From contig NZ_JADMKT010000069.1 of NCBI RefSeq assembly GCF_016786255.1, positions 1 to 64,000 of the forward strand: 64,000 nt of DNA. Direction: 5' to 3'. This document shows, in pieces, positions 18,780 to 27,276 of the stretch. Every line of letters begins with the position of its first letter. Position 1 is the stretch's first letter. The translations under genes and the position numbers were made by a program. Source of the stretch: Robertkochia sediminum (GTDB lineage: Bacteria > Bacteroidota > Bacteroidia > Flavobacteriales > Flavobacteriaceae). The notes below the pieces were generated by a model. The model did no database searches and was not told where the DNA came from. It worked only from the letters and a program-made list of their open reading frames with translations.

Positions 18780-18787
18780 TATTTTTG
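18780..18787 (+). promoter_or_regulatory. -7 box TATTTTTG for THUMP methyltransferase
   Basis: This is a perfect match to the Bacteroidota TAnnTTTG -7 element, 20 bp before the ATG at 18808. The -33 element is not clear. Confidence 0.6.
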
Positions 18788-18807
18788 CTATCTGATAAAT
18801 GTAATTT

Positions 18808-19977
18808 ATGGCAAATAATTTCAAAATGCTTGCCAAAACCATGCACGGTTTTGAGGATATGCTGGCCAAAGAGTTGACCGACCTTGGCGCTATTAATGTG
18901 GAGAAAGGAGTAAGAAGTGTGACTTTCGAAGGCGATACCGGCTTTATGTATAAGGCGAACCTTTGCCTGAGAACGGCGATCAAGATCCTGAAACCTATCC
19001 GTACGTTTTTCGTAAGGAGCGAACAAGACCTTTACGATAAGGTATACCGTATGGAATGGGAGCGCATGATGAAGGTGAACCAAACCTTTGCCGTTGATGC
19101 CACGGTTAATTCTGACCTTTTCAATCATTCCAAGTATATATCCTTAAAGACCAAGGATGCTATTGTAGACCGTTTTCGAAATATTCTGGGTAAGCGTCCT
19201 AATGTGGATATCAAATACCCGGATCTACGCATTAATATTCACATTCAGCGCAATCAGGTGACGATTTCCCTGGATAGTAGCGGTCAATCGCTTCATCAGC
19301 GGGGATATAAGACTGCGACCAATATTGCACCTATTAATGAGGTACTTGCTGCCGGGATCCTCCTGCAAAGTGGTTGGGACGGACAATCAGATTTTCTCGA
19401 TCCTATGTGTGGTAGTGGTACCCTGTGTATCGAGGCAGCTATGATCGCTTGTAATATTCCCGCCAATATCAACCGCAGGGAATTCGCCTTTGAAAAATGG
19501 GCCGATTACGATGAGGAGCTCTTTGAAAAGATCGTAGAGAGCAGTCTTAAAAAGACCAGGGAGTTTCATCATAAGATCTACGGATATGATAAGGCACCTT
19601 CTGCTGCCCGTAAGGCTGCAGATAATGTGAAGAATGCCAACCTGGCAGAATATATTACCATTGAACAAAAGGATTTCTTCGCATCAGAAAAAGAGGGCGA
19701 TGAAAAACTACACATGGTTTTCAATCCGCCATACGGGCAACGACTGGAAATAAAAGAGTTTGAGGAATTTTATCGTAACATAGGGGATACCCTGAAAAAT
19801 CATTACGCCAATACCGAGGCCTGGTTTATTACGGCCGACCCGGAAGCTGTAAAGAATGTGGGTCTGCGACCTTCCAGAAAGATCAAGCTCTATAACGGGA
19901 AATTAGAGAGTCGTTTATACAAGTACGATATCTACGCCGGAAGTAAGAAAGCAAAGTTTAAAAAGCCCCAATCGTGA
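18808..19977 (+). CDS. THUMP-domain 23S rRNA guanine-N2 methyltransferase (RlmL/RlmK-N like)
   Basis: The 389-aa protein has an N-terminal ferredoxin-like plus THUMP RNA-binding region (about 1-155), then a Rossmann methyltransferase domain. The catalytic NPPYG motif is at 306-310, and DPMCGSGTLCIEAA near 193-206 is the SAM-binding loop. NPPY enzymes methylate exocyclic amino groups; this architecture matches the N-terminal half of E. coli RlmL (m2G2445). It ends in a basic lysine-rich tail. It has its own -7 box, and a small membrane-protein gene follows 7 bp downstream. Confidence 0.88.
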   Translation: MANNFKMLAKTMHGFEDMLAKELTDLGAINVEKGVRSVTFEGDTGFMYKANLCLRTAIKILKPIRTFFVRSEQDLYDKVYRMEWERMMKVNQTFAVDATVNSDLFNHSKYISLKTKDAIVDRFRNILGKRPNVDIKYPDLRINIHIQRNQVTISLDSSGQSLHQRGYKTATNIAPINEVLAAGILLQSGWDGQSDFLDPMCGSGTLCIEAAMIACNIPANINRREFAFEKWADYDEELFEKIVESSLKKTREFHHKIYGYDKAPSAARKAADNVKNANLAEYITIEQKDFFASEKEGDEKLHMVFNPPYGQRLEIKEFEEFYRNIGDTLKNHYANTEAWFITADPEAVKNVGLRPSRKIKLYNGKLESRLYKYDIYAGSKKAKFKKPQS

Positions 19978-19984
19978 TCCTTTT

Positions 19985-20218
19985 ATGAAACCAAAGATCA
20001 AAGCATTTTTAGTGAATTTCCTCGGCTTTGTAGCCTTATTTCTGATCTTCAGATATACCCTGCTGTATTTTTTTCCTGAGCAGCACTACGTTTCCCTGTT
20101 CATTGCGGCGATCACGGCCTCTGTCTTATCGCCAAAGTGTGGGGTAGTGGTAGAGAACGGTCAGCAAAGAGTGAAGGTGAAATGGTTTCTCCTTAAGGGA
20201 GTACGAGATATTACCTAG
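19985..20218 (+). CDS. Small membrane protein, hypothetical
   Basis: The 77-aa protein has one strong N-terminal transmembrane helix (about 8-28) and a second weaker one (about 36-50), then a short basic tail with VKVKWFLLKG. I do not recognise the family. It starts 7 bp after the RNA methyltransferase and is probably in the same transcript; it converges on the DUF6048 gene with a 7-bp gap. Confidence 0.6.
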   Translation: MKPKIKAFLVNFLGFVALFLIFRYTLLYFFPEQHYVSLFIAAITASVLSPKCGVVVENGQQRVKVKWFLLKGVRDIT

Positions 20219-20225
20219 GAAGGGA

Positions 20226-20990
20226 TTATTCTTCTGTTTCTGCTTCTTCCTCTGTTGCCTTCTTCTTATTGGTGGTCTTAAAGATCGGGATGAGGTAGCT
20301 CAGGGTATAGTTGTATCCAACCCCGAACCTGCTCTCGTCGGTGACCTTGTTGAATCCTGGAATATACATATTTGGAAGCACGTCTGATGCCGTATCGTTG
20401 ATCAGGTAGTTCAGGCGTACACTCCCTCCCAGGTAAAGATTGTTGAAAAGCTCGACCTTGACACCCACAACCACTTCTGCCCATTGGGCGGTGAGTCCGT
20501 CGTACTCTCCCAGGTATTGTTCTCCGGGGAAACCGTCGACGTTTTCATTCCAGTATTGGTCTGTGGTGTAAATGCGGTATGCATCGAGGGTCTGACTAAA
20601 GGTGCTGAATCCGCCGCGAAGTCCGAGGCTAATGATATTGTGCATCCCATACCAGTTCTCATAGGTGTTCCAGTCTACCCCCGCTTTAATATAGCTACCG
20701 GTGGTGGTAAACATAAAGTTATCTTCTTCGGTTCCTTTCTTTTCTGTTCCGAGTTCTGCCGCGAGATACATTTTTTGTGACAAGCGGAAATCACCGACGA
20801 TCTCAAGACCTTCGTAATTATCTTCCAATAATGTTCGGAGGGGTTTGCTGAGGTCTACCCCCACACGCAATCCGTACTTCTGGTAATACACCGGCTTCGC
20901 GGTAGCCGTATCGGCTGCAATGCCATTATCCTGGGCAAAAGCTAAGGTTGCACAAAGCAGAAAAAAGATATTAATGGTATATTTTAACAT
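20226..20990 (-). CDS. DUF6048 family exported protein
   Basis: The 254-aa protein has a signal peptide (MLKYTINIFFLLCATLAFAQ, cleaved after FAQ). The body has amphipathic beta-strand periodicity with frequent Gly and aromatic residues, like a small outer-membrane barrel. The C terminus is basic then acidic (TNKKKATEEEAETEE). The reading frame is open to a GTG at 21014, but the ATG at 20990 starts exactly at the signal peptide, so it is preferred. It still overlaps the DUF6452 gene by 20 bp, which suggests translational coupling. The DUF6452-DUF6048 pair next to rlmD recurs in flavobacteria; its function is unknown. Confidence 0.78.
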   Translation of the reverse strand: MLKYTINIFFLLCATLAFAQDNGIAADTATAKPVYYQKYGLRVGVDLSKPLRTLLEDNYEGLEIVGDFRLSQKMYLAAELGTEKKGTEEDNFMFTTTGSYIKAGVDWNTYENWYGMHNIISLGLRGGFSTFSQTLDAYRIYTTDQYWNENVDGFPGEQYLGEYDGLTAQWAEVVVGVKVELFNNLYLGGSVRLNYLINDTASDVLPNMYIPGFNKVTDESRFGVGYNYTLSYLIPIFKTTNKKKATEEEAETEE

Positions 20991-21495
20991 GAAGGGTATC
21001 TTGAGGTTGTACACTTGATTTGACTACTTCCAGGGCGCGGATCCATTGGGAACTGTCAACACCTTCCGGGTCGTTAACGACCTGGTTGAGGATGTAGTTT
21101 ACAGCATACCCGCAGCCTCTTGAAATGAACACTTCATTGGTCTGGTAATTGAATTCTACCAGGTCTACATCACCGGTTTCTACACCATTGGCATCATCGG
21201 CCGAATCGTTAATGAGGTAGAAGCTGGTAGCATTCTCGTAGTTCTTAAGCGGAAGGGTGATCTCGTTCTGGCTGGTACGATCGCTAAAGGTACCTACCGT
21301 AATGTTCTGCCCAAGGCCAACGGCCCTTAGCCGGGTTACCGATTTAGGCACATCCTGATCGGTAATATCGAAAAATCCGATATGGAGATAGGGGGTGGTA
21401 CCCGATCCCTCTGGACAGATGTCATCTTTTTCGCAGGCACTGAAAATAGCACCTGTAAGTGTAAGTATGGCTAGGAGAAAAAAGCGTTTCTTCAC
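20971..21495 (-). CDS. DUF6452 family lipoprotein
   Basis: The 174-aa protein has a lipoprotein signal with lipobox FSAC (Cys21), followed by EKDD, which resembles the Bacteroidota export signal for surface display. The body (CPEGSGTTPYLHIGFFD onward) matches the DUF6452 family and is mostly beta-strand. It starts 9 bp after the rlmD stop on the same strand and overlaps the DUF6048 gene downstream by 20 bp. The three genes are probably one operon: an RNA methyltransferase followed by two envelope proteins of unknown role. Confidence 0.8.
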   Translation of the reverse strand: MKKRFFLLAILTLTGAIFSACEKDDICPEGSGTTPYLHIGFFDITDQDVPKSVTRLRAVGLGQNITVGTFSDRTSQNEITLPLKNYENATSFYLINDSADDANGVETGDVDLVEFNYQTNEVFISRGCGYAVNYILNQVVNDPEGVDSSQWIRALEVVKSSVQPQDTLHVKIYH

Positions 21496-21504
21496 GTGTT
21501 GTTT

Positions 21505-22917
21505 TTATTTTCTACGTTCTAAAAGTACAACATTTTCCACATGGTGGGTTTGCGGGAACATATCTACCGGTTGCACGCGTGCCACACGGTACAGTTCATC
21601 CATCAGTGCGAGGTCTCTGGCCTGTGTTGCACTGTTACAACTTACGTAAACCACCTTTTCGGGGGCAATATCCAGGATCTGTTGCACCACATCTTTGTGC
21701 ATGCCATCGCGTGGCGGATCGGTAATGATCACATCGGGACGACCATTGGCTTCGATGAATTCGGCATTGAATACCTTTTTCATATCCCCTGCATAAAAGG
21801 CCACATTTTCGATCTGGTTAAGGCGTGCATTTTCCCAGGCATCTTCGATGGCTTCAGGCACCGCTTCGACCCCGACCACCTTACCGGCCTTTTTCGCTAC
21901 GAATTGTGCGATGGTTCCGGTTCCTGTATACAGGTCGTATACGGTTTCATCGCCCTGAAGATCGGCAAATTCCCTGGTTACCTTATACAACTCATAGGCC
22001 TGGGCCGAATTGGTTTGGTAGAAACTCTTGGCATTCACCTTGAATTGAAGACCTTCCATTTCTTCAAGAATATGATCGCGACCGGCGTAACATACCACCT
22101 CCTGATCGTAAATGGTATCGTTAGGCTTTTGGTTGATCACATATTGCAGGGAGGTGATCTCCGGGAAGGTATTCTTTAAATGATCTAAAAGTAACTCCCT
22201 GTTTTCCGGTTCGTCATTATAGAACTGGATGAGTACCATGATCTCTCCTGTAGAGGCCGTTCGGATCATGAGGGTACGCAGGAGTCCGTGTTGGTTACGG
22301 GTGTTAAAAAAGGTCATCCCGTTGGCCTCTGCAAAGGTTTTAACCTCCATGCGAATAGCATTGGAAGGGTCGCCCTGTAGGTGACATTTTTTTATATCCA
22401 GGATCTTATCCCACATGCCCGGGATGTGAAAACCAAGGGCGTTACGGTTGCCGATCTCGGTATCGCTTTCGATCTCCCCGCGACTGAGCCAGCGGCTGTC
22501 GGAGAAGGAGAACTCCATTTTGTTTCGGTAGAAATACTGTTTTTCCGATCCCATGATAGGCGTGATCTCGGGTAGTTCGATCTTGGCAATACGCTGGAGG
22601 TTATTGGTCACTTCCTTTTGTTTGTAGAACAGCTGGTGCTCATAGGCCATATTCTGCCATTTACATCCGCCACAGGTGCCGAAGTGTTCACAAATCGGTT
22701 CGGTGCGCTTATCGGAAGGCTCGTGGATATGCACCACTTCTCCCTCGAAGTAATTCTTTCGTTTCTTAAAGGTTCGTACATCGACCACATCGCCGGGAAC
22801 GGCATGAGGCATGAAGATCACCCTGCCGTCCGGTGCCTTAGCTACCCCTTTTCCTTTGGCGCCCGCATCGGTTACGGTCACCTTTTCAAATACCTTGATC
22901 CTGTTCTTTCTTGCCAT
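21505..22917 (-). CDS. rlmD: 23S rRNA (uracil-C5) methyltransferase RlmD family
   Basis: The 470-aa enzyme methylates a uracil in 23S rRNA (m5U1939 in E. coli) using SAM. An N-terminal TRAM domain (about 8-68) is followed by the 4Fe-4S cysteines Cys76, Cys82, Cys85 and Cys178, then a Rossmann domain with DLYTGTGTIAQF, DPPRDG and the catalytic VSCNSAT cysteine near the C terminus. The frame is open upstream to 23001, but MARKNRIKVF at 22917 matches the family start and lies 4 nt after a perfect -7 box. The methylated base is inferred from family; RlmCD-type double specificity cannot be excluded. Confidence 0.9.
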   Translation of the reverse strand: MARKNRIKVFEKVTVTDAGAKGKGVAKAPDGRVIFMPHAVPGDVVDVRTFKKRKNYFEGEVVHIHEPSDKRTEPICEHFGTCGGCKWQNMAYEHQLFYKQKEVTNNLQRIAKIELPEITPIMGSEKQYFYRNKMEFSFSDSRWLSRGEIESDTEIGNRNALGFHIPGMWDKILDIKKCHLQGDPSNAIRMEVKTFAEANGMTFFNTRNQHGLLRTLMIRTASTGEIMVLIQFYNDEPENRELLLDHLKNTFPEITSLQYVINQKPNDTIYDQEVVCYAGRDHILEEMEGLQFKVNAKSFYQTNSAQAYELYKVTREFADLQGDETVYDLYTGTGTIAQFVAKKAGKVVGVEAVPEAIEDAWENARLNQIENVAFYAGDMKKVFNAEFIEANGRPDVIITDPPRDGMHKDVVQQILDIAPEKVVYVSCNSATQARDLALMDELYRVARVQPVDMFPQTHHVENVVLLERRK

Positions 22918-22921
22918 GGGG

Positions 22922-22929
22922 CAAAAATA
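22922..22929 (-). promoter_or_regulatory. -7 box TATTTTTG four bases before rlmD ATG
   Basis: On the minus strand the sequence reads TATTTTTG-CCCC-ATG. A start site 4-6 nt after the box would fall on or next to the ATG, so a leaderless mRNA is likely. Confidence 0.6.
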
Positions 22930-23063
22930 GGGTGTTTTTTTGGATTTTGTTTGCAATCGTTTTGGTGAATCAAGGTACGGTGTCATAGATATTTGCCCCA
23001 TAGGGCGAAGCGTTTTTGACGGAATAGTTTAGGTTGCTCTGTGTTAATACCAGGGCCTCCAGA

Positions 23064-23770
23064 TCAAAAAACTATGGGAAGCACATGTCGGGTCTTTATC
23101 GGTTCTCCATCCAGCTTCCCAGGAGTCCATGCTGGCATAGATTCGACGAGTCGTACAGCTTCGACCAGGAGTTCAACAGGGCCACCACCAACGATCTCGA
23201 TTTCACTCACCTTACCATTTTCCAGGATAGCGAATTTCACCAGCACCCTGGACCCCTTGTATCTTGAGGTGTTGTATTTGGGGTCAATACTGTTTTTTAT
23301 AAAGGTGATTATGTTCACCATACCTCCTGGATATTCGGCAGGTTCTTCAAAGGGGTAATAGGACACTTCCTTTCCGCTCTCATCCCAGCAGGTTCCAGAG
23401 CCGAACATCCCTTTTATGTAGTAGTCTTTACGTTTCAGGGTTCCATTTTCCCAATAGGATAAAAAGCGGCCATGGCGTTTGCCTTTATGCATCTCCCGTT
23501 GTATATGTAGTTGTCCGGAAGGGTAGTATTTGCAATAGCTTACTTCCGATTTCTTCCTCGAATGATAACGGTCGTAGGTATTGGAATACTGTATAACGCC
23601 GGCTGTATTATAGGTGGTTTCCTTATAGCGGTCGTCTCCGGTAGCTTCCTTGCTCACCACACGGTAATATTCGTGATCGCCAAAGGTGGTTGGCTTGCGG
23701 TCCTGATCCAGGTATAAGGTATCCTGGGCACAAAGGCCATGAAAGAAAAAAAGAGCAGGAGGGAGGTCAT
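23064..23770 (-). CDS. MORN-repeat / TonB C-terminal-like protein, start broken by T-tract frameshift
   Basis: The main frame has MORN-type repeats (YYPSGQLHIQREM, GRFLSYWENGTLKRKDYY) and a C-terminal TonB_C-like domain (VLVKFAILENGKVSEIEIVGG ending near LPIVF). Upstream it stays open without a plausible start codon. From 23770 an ATG in another frame reads a signal-peptide beginning (MTSLLLFF), and the main frame continues it as FFHGLCAQD. The two join only if the T7 run (minus strand; A7 at 23746-23752) had eight Ts. This is therefore a frameshifted gene, a slippage-variable gene or a sequencing error. If intact it would be a periplasmic protein of about 235 aa. Confidence 0.65.
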
Positions 23771-23796
23771 GGTATTCGGGAGATGTTGTAGATAGG

Positions 23797-24258
23797 TCAT
23801 TTCTTTAGCCATAGTTTAGTTGCCGGTTCAGTCACAGGTAATTCCAAAAAAAGCACCCCATTTTTGAGGCTGAAAGGTATTTCTATTGCGTCCTTTTCAT
23901 CTTTAAACTGATTTTCCGATACAAGTAGGAGTTTGTTGGATGCACTGATCATATAATCGAGTTCTAAATTCATCATACTGATATGCTGAATATATTTTCC
24001 GTTTTCTTTGAAAGTATGCTTTTGATTAAAATAGAGTTGTGATGCAATCTCTTTCAATTGGCTGATTTTTAATGAATCATTTTCTATATAGCTCAATTCC
24101 TCATATAATGCGATTGAATCAGTTTTAATATTCAAGTAAAACTCGCCATTATCAATAGCATATGGCTGCCAGGAACCTAAAAGTTTATCTATTTGACCAA
24201 AGGTGTTAGATGAAACTAAGAAGGTAATAAAGAGACACAATATTGTTTTTATTTTCAT
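23797..24258 (-). CDS. Hypothetical secreted protein, AT-rich
   Basis: The 153-aa protein has a Sec signal peptide (MKIKTILCLFITFLVSSNTFG, cut near FGQ) and a mature part opening with KLLGSWQPY. A LGSWxP opening followed by beta-strands is typical of small lipocalin-like proteins, but the match is weak. The frame extends 7 codons upstream, and the ATG at 24258 is chosen because the signal peptide starts there. Base composition is visibly more AT-rich than the flanking genes, which may mean recent acquisition. It sits 26 bp upstream of the broken MORN/TonB_C gene on the same strand. Confidence 0.6.
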   Translation of the reverse strand: MKIKTILCLFITFLVSSNTFGQIDKLLGSWQPYAIDNGEFYLNIKTDSIALYEELSYIENDSLKISQLKEIASQLYFNQKHTFKENGKYIQHISMMNLELDYMISASNKLLLVSENQFKDEKDAIEIPFSLKNGVLFLELPVTEPATKLWLKK

Positions 24259-24313
24259 GTGTTTATGTCTTGGGTACAACTATGGTTTATAAATAATTCC
24301 TGATTCTTTGTCC

Positions 24314-25573
24314 TTATGATTTCGAAGCGTTCAAAATTGCTCTTACCTCTTCCGGGGTGGGGTCTTTTGCCAGGATGACTCCATCTGAATCGATCAGGAA
24401 CATTCCTCCGCCACCGCCGTCAACCCCGTATTGCTTCCAGATGTCATTGGCCCTGTCCAGTTCTACCAGGTTGACCCACGGCCATTGCTCTTTTTCAAGA
24501 AAACGTTCCAGGCGTTGAGTGTCTTTGAATTCTCCTGCGACCCCAACGACGGTAAAGCCTTTGTCTTTAAATTCATGGTATATGGGAAGCATCTCACGGC
24601 TTTTCCTGATACAGGGTGCACACCAGGTAGCCCACAGGTCCAGGAGTGCGATCTTATTTTCGATCAGACCGGATAAGGCTGTGAGCTGACCTTCAAGGTC
24701 GGGCGCGATAAAGTCAGAGAAGGGTTCTCCCACGTTGATGTCTTCCATGGCTGTTATGAGTTCTCCTGCCAGCGTATTGTATGGATGATCCGGGTGGACT
24801 TTAGAGAGTTTCTCGTAGGTTTGCCTGGCTTTTTGAAGGTCTACATTGTCCCTGTCGTAGATTAGGGTATTCAGGAAGAGGTAATACGCCACCAGGTTGG
24901 GATTTTCTTCGATATACGATCGCTGGAATTCCTGCTTTTGCGCATAGATCCTGTCCCGTTCTTCTGCCAGGGCAGATAATTGTTCGGCGATCACCACCTG
25001 TGACTTTTTCACACTTTTGATCTGTTTAGATACGAAAGATCGCTCTCCGTCACTTTCTGCCGCTTCCAGGTCGTTCTGAAGGGTCTCGAGATCACTTCTG
25101 TTCACTGATTCCCGGGCGTAAAGTGCTCCGAGACTATCGGTCAGGGCCTTCGTTCTCGCAGCGAAGGTCTTTTCCAGGTCGTTCTGATAATCCCGGTACA
25201 ACGCATTGTACTTACCTCCGGACACCTCATTACTGTCAAAGGCTTCTTCCGGGTAGATCTTAAGGTCGATGGTGGTATTCTCCAGGAATAAGGGCAAAAA
25301 ACGACCTCCGCCATTGTCGCGGAACGACCCGAGTACCAGGTCTACCGCTTCGGGGTATTCCAGGGTAGCCTCATAGTGGAACTTGCCATCGGTAACCGGG
25401 ATCTCCAGCACCGAGTCATGCCTGATATCCTGGCCGGGTTTAAGGAGGATAATGCTTTTGATATCCGGGGCGGTAGTGGTACCGTTGAGAATGAGTTTGG
25501 TGTTGTTTTGATCGGAGCAACTTGCCAGCGCGATGATCAGGACAAGAAGGGTAAGGATGTTCGATGCTTTCAT
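24314..25573 (-). CDS. TlpA/ResA-like thiol-disulfide oxidoreductase lipoprotein
   Basis: The 419-aa lipoprotein (lipobox LASC, Cys19) has an N-terminal beta domain resembling DUF4369 (about 25-120), an alpha-helical middle (about 120-280) and a C-terminal thioredoxin domain with active-site WCAPC (Cys318, Cys321). Proteins of this build are common in Bacteroidota and reduce or rearrange disulfides of periplasmic or cytochrome-maturation substrates. The frame is open to 25648, but the ATG at 25573 begins the signal peptide. Its partner is not evident; the divergent neighbour is rocD across a 345-bp gap. Confidence 0.85.
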   Translation of the reverse strand: MKASNILTLLVLIIALASCSDQNNTKLILNGTTTAPDIKSIILLKPGQDIRHDSVLEIPVTDGKFHYEATLEYPEAVDLVLGSFRDNGGGRFLPLFLENTTIDLKIYPEEAFDSNEVSGGKYNALYRDYQNDLEKTFAARTKALTDSLGALYARESVNRSDLETLQNDLEAAESDGERSFVSKQIKSVKKSQVVIAEQLSALAEERDRIYAQKQEFQRSYIEENPNLVAYYLFLNTLIYDRDNVDLQKARQTYEKLSKVHPDHPYNTLAGELITAMEDINVGEPFSDFIAPDLEGQLTALSGLIENKIALLDLWATWCAPCIRKSREMLPIYHEFKDKGFTVVGVAGEFKDTQRLERFLEKEQWPWVNLVELDRANDIWKQYGVDGGGGGMFLIDSDGVILAKDPTPEEVRAILNASKS

Positions 25574-25918
25574 AATGGGTGATTTCCTGTTGATGGTTAC
25601 GGCCTCTGGAGCTACATTTATTGTACCAATAGTATTGATCTTCGTCACTAATATAGAAAATTATCGATTTGTGTCGTTCAGAAGATGAGGTGTTTAGGAT
25701 AAGATTCCTTCTAAAACAGGGGGTGAAAGGCCTGCGCCAGCGGTTGCAGCAGGCTACCATGTAGCGCGAAAAACGCGGTGTTTGCGAGAGCAAACAGGCG
25801 CCCAAATAAACTTTAGTATCCGTAATAAAATTATTATTTTGCAACCACTGCAAAAGGATGATTTCTCTCCATAAGAAGGAATTGTAAATTTTTCAATCTA
25901 AAATCAACAAAAACAATT
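25574..25918. other. Intergenic region with GC-rich hairpin block upstream of rocD
   Basis: The 345 bp hold no long gene. A GC-rich block at about 25715-25806 has several short hairpins: GCCTGC/GCAGGC, GCGCG/CGCGG and TGTTTGC-GAGA-GCAAACA. AT-rich DNA follows with a near-match -7 element (ATTATTTTG, about 25832-25841), then a 9-codon frame and the rocD start. The minus strand is open for about 93 codons into the block, but this reading overlaps the TlpA-like gene and looks non-coding. A dispersed repeat remnant is possible. Confidence 0.5.
25858..25887 (+). CDS. Possible 9-codon leader peptide before rocD
   Basis: ATG to TAA encodes MISLHKKEL, preceded by AAAAGG and lying 31 bp before the TTG start of rocD. 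It could be a regulatory upstream reading frame or chance. Confidence 0.25.
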   Translation: MISLHKKEL

Positions 25919-27190
25919 TTGGAAAAATTATCATCAAAAGATGCGATCGCATTAGAAGACAAGTATGGAGCTCACAATTACCACCCGCTTCCTGTAGTAT
26001 TGAGTAAGGGAGAAGGGGTGTTTATGTGGGATGCTGAAGGCAAGAGATACTACGATTTTCTCTCTGCCTATTCTGCAGTGAATCAAGGGCATTGTCACCC
26101 CCGTATCGTTTCGGCCATGACCGAGCAAGCCAAGACGCTTACGCTTACTTCAAGAGCATTTTACAACGACATGCTCGGGAAGTACGAAAAATACGCCTGT
26201 GAGTATTTTGGTTTTGACAAGATGCTTCCTATGAACACCGGGGCAGAGGCTGTGGAGACGGCCATTAAGATCTGCCGAAAGTGGGCATATGAGAAAAAAG
26301 GGATTGCCGAACACGAAGCCAAGATCATTGTTTTTGAAAACAACTTCCACGGCCGTACCACCACCATTATCTCCTTCTCGAACGACGAGGGGGCACGTAA
26401 GAATTTCGGTCCCTATACCCCGGGATTCGTAAAGGTAGCCTACAACGATCCAAAGGCGCTTGAGGAAGCTTTGAAAACCGAGAAGAACGTCGCAGGGGTA
26501 CTTATTGAACCTATTCAGGGAGAGGCCGGAGTTTTCAGACCTGATGCCGATTTCCTGGCCAAAGTTAAGGGGCTATGCAACGATCACGGAGTACTCTTTA
26601 TAGCCGATGAGATCCAGACCGGTATTGCAAGAACCGGTTCTTTACTTGCCGTTTGCGGAGATTGTTCTTGCCAGGGACACTGCGAAAAGCAAGACACCTA
26701 TCAACGTCCGGATATGCTTATCCTCGGAAAAGCCCTGAGTGGAGGAGCCTACCCGGTGAGTGCCGTATTGGCCAATAATGAGATCATGGAAGTGATCAAG
26801 CCCGGACAACACGGAAGTACCTTTGGAGGAAACCCCGTAGCTGCAGCAGTGGCGATGGAAGCCCTCGAAGTGGTTAAAGACGAAAATCTGGCACAAAACG
26901 CCCGTGAATTGGGAGATCTGTTCCGAGAAAAGATGAATGCCTATATAGAGAACAGTAACATCGTAAAACTCGTACGCGGTAAAGGACTCCTTAACGCCAT
27001 CGTGATCGATGATACCGAGCATAGCGATACTGCATGGAATATTTGTGTGGCCCTGAAAGAAAATGGATTACTGGCCAAGCCAACCCATGGAAATATCATC
27101 AGGTTTGCACCGCCATTGGTGATGACCAAAGAGCAACTGCTGGAGTGTGTGGAGATCATTACCAGTACCCTCAAAAAATTCGAGAAGTAA
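25919..27190 (+). CDS. rocD: Ornithine aminotransferase
   Basis: The 423-aa fold-type I PLP enzyme converts ornithine plus 2-oxoglutarate to glutamate semialdehyde plus glutamate, linking arginine and proline metabolism. The PLP lysine is Lys271 in LILGKALSGGAYPVSA, and the upstream D-E-I-Q motif binds the pyridine ring. The N terminus (ALEDKYGAHNYHPLP, SAYSAVNQGHCHPR) is diagnostic for ornithine transaminase. The start is a TTG, with no in-frame ATG at the family position. A Cys-rich insertion CGDCSCQGHC (Cys246, 249, 251, 255) precedes the PLP lysine and could bind a metal. It ends at a strong terminator. Confidence 0.92.
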   Translation: MEKLSSKDAIALEDKYGAHNYHPLPVVLSKGEGVFMWDAEGKRYYDFLSAYSAVNQGHCHPRIVSAMTEQAKTLTLTSRAFYNDMLGKYEKYACEYFGFDKMLPMNTGAEAVETAIKICRKWAYEKKGIAEHEAKIIVFENNFHGRTTTIISFSNDEGARKNFGPYTPGFVKVAYNDPKALEEALKTEKNVAGVLIEPIQGEAGVFRPDADFLAKVKGLCNDHGVLFIADEIQTGIARTGSLLAVCGDCSCQGHCEKQDTYQRPDMLILGKALSGGAYPVSAVLANNEIMEVIKPGQHGSTFGGNPVAAAVAMEALEVVKDENLAQNARELGDLFREKMNAYIENSNIVKLVRGKGLLNAIVIDDTEHSDTAWNICVALKENGLLAKPTHGNIIRFAPPLVMTKEQLLECVEIITSTLKKFEK

Positions 27191-27220
27191 TTTCAGGATT
27201 TAAAATAAATACTATTTTTG

Positions 27221-27250
27221 AAAGGCTATTCTTACGGAATAGCCTTTTTT
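27221..27250 (+). terminator. rocD intrinsic terminator
   Basis: Arms AAAGGCTATT (27221-27230) and AATAGCCTTT (27238-27247) pair perfectly and are followed by T residues. Confidence 0.85.
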
Positions 27251-27276
27251 ATGCATTAACCTAATCAACACCCTTT

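Noticed and set aside
21541..22179. 212-codon antisense frame in rlmD
   Set aside because: rlmD has all catalytic motifs in the other strand, so this reading is a shadow.
25440..25853. Minus-strand frame overlapping the TlpA-like gene and rocD leader
   Set aside because: Half of it overlaps a well-supported gene in another frame; the rest is a GC-rich hairpin block. I could not exclude a repeat-encoded peptide, so it is noted under the leader region only.
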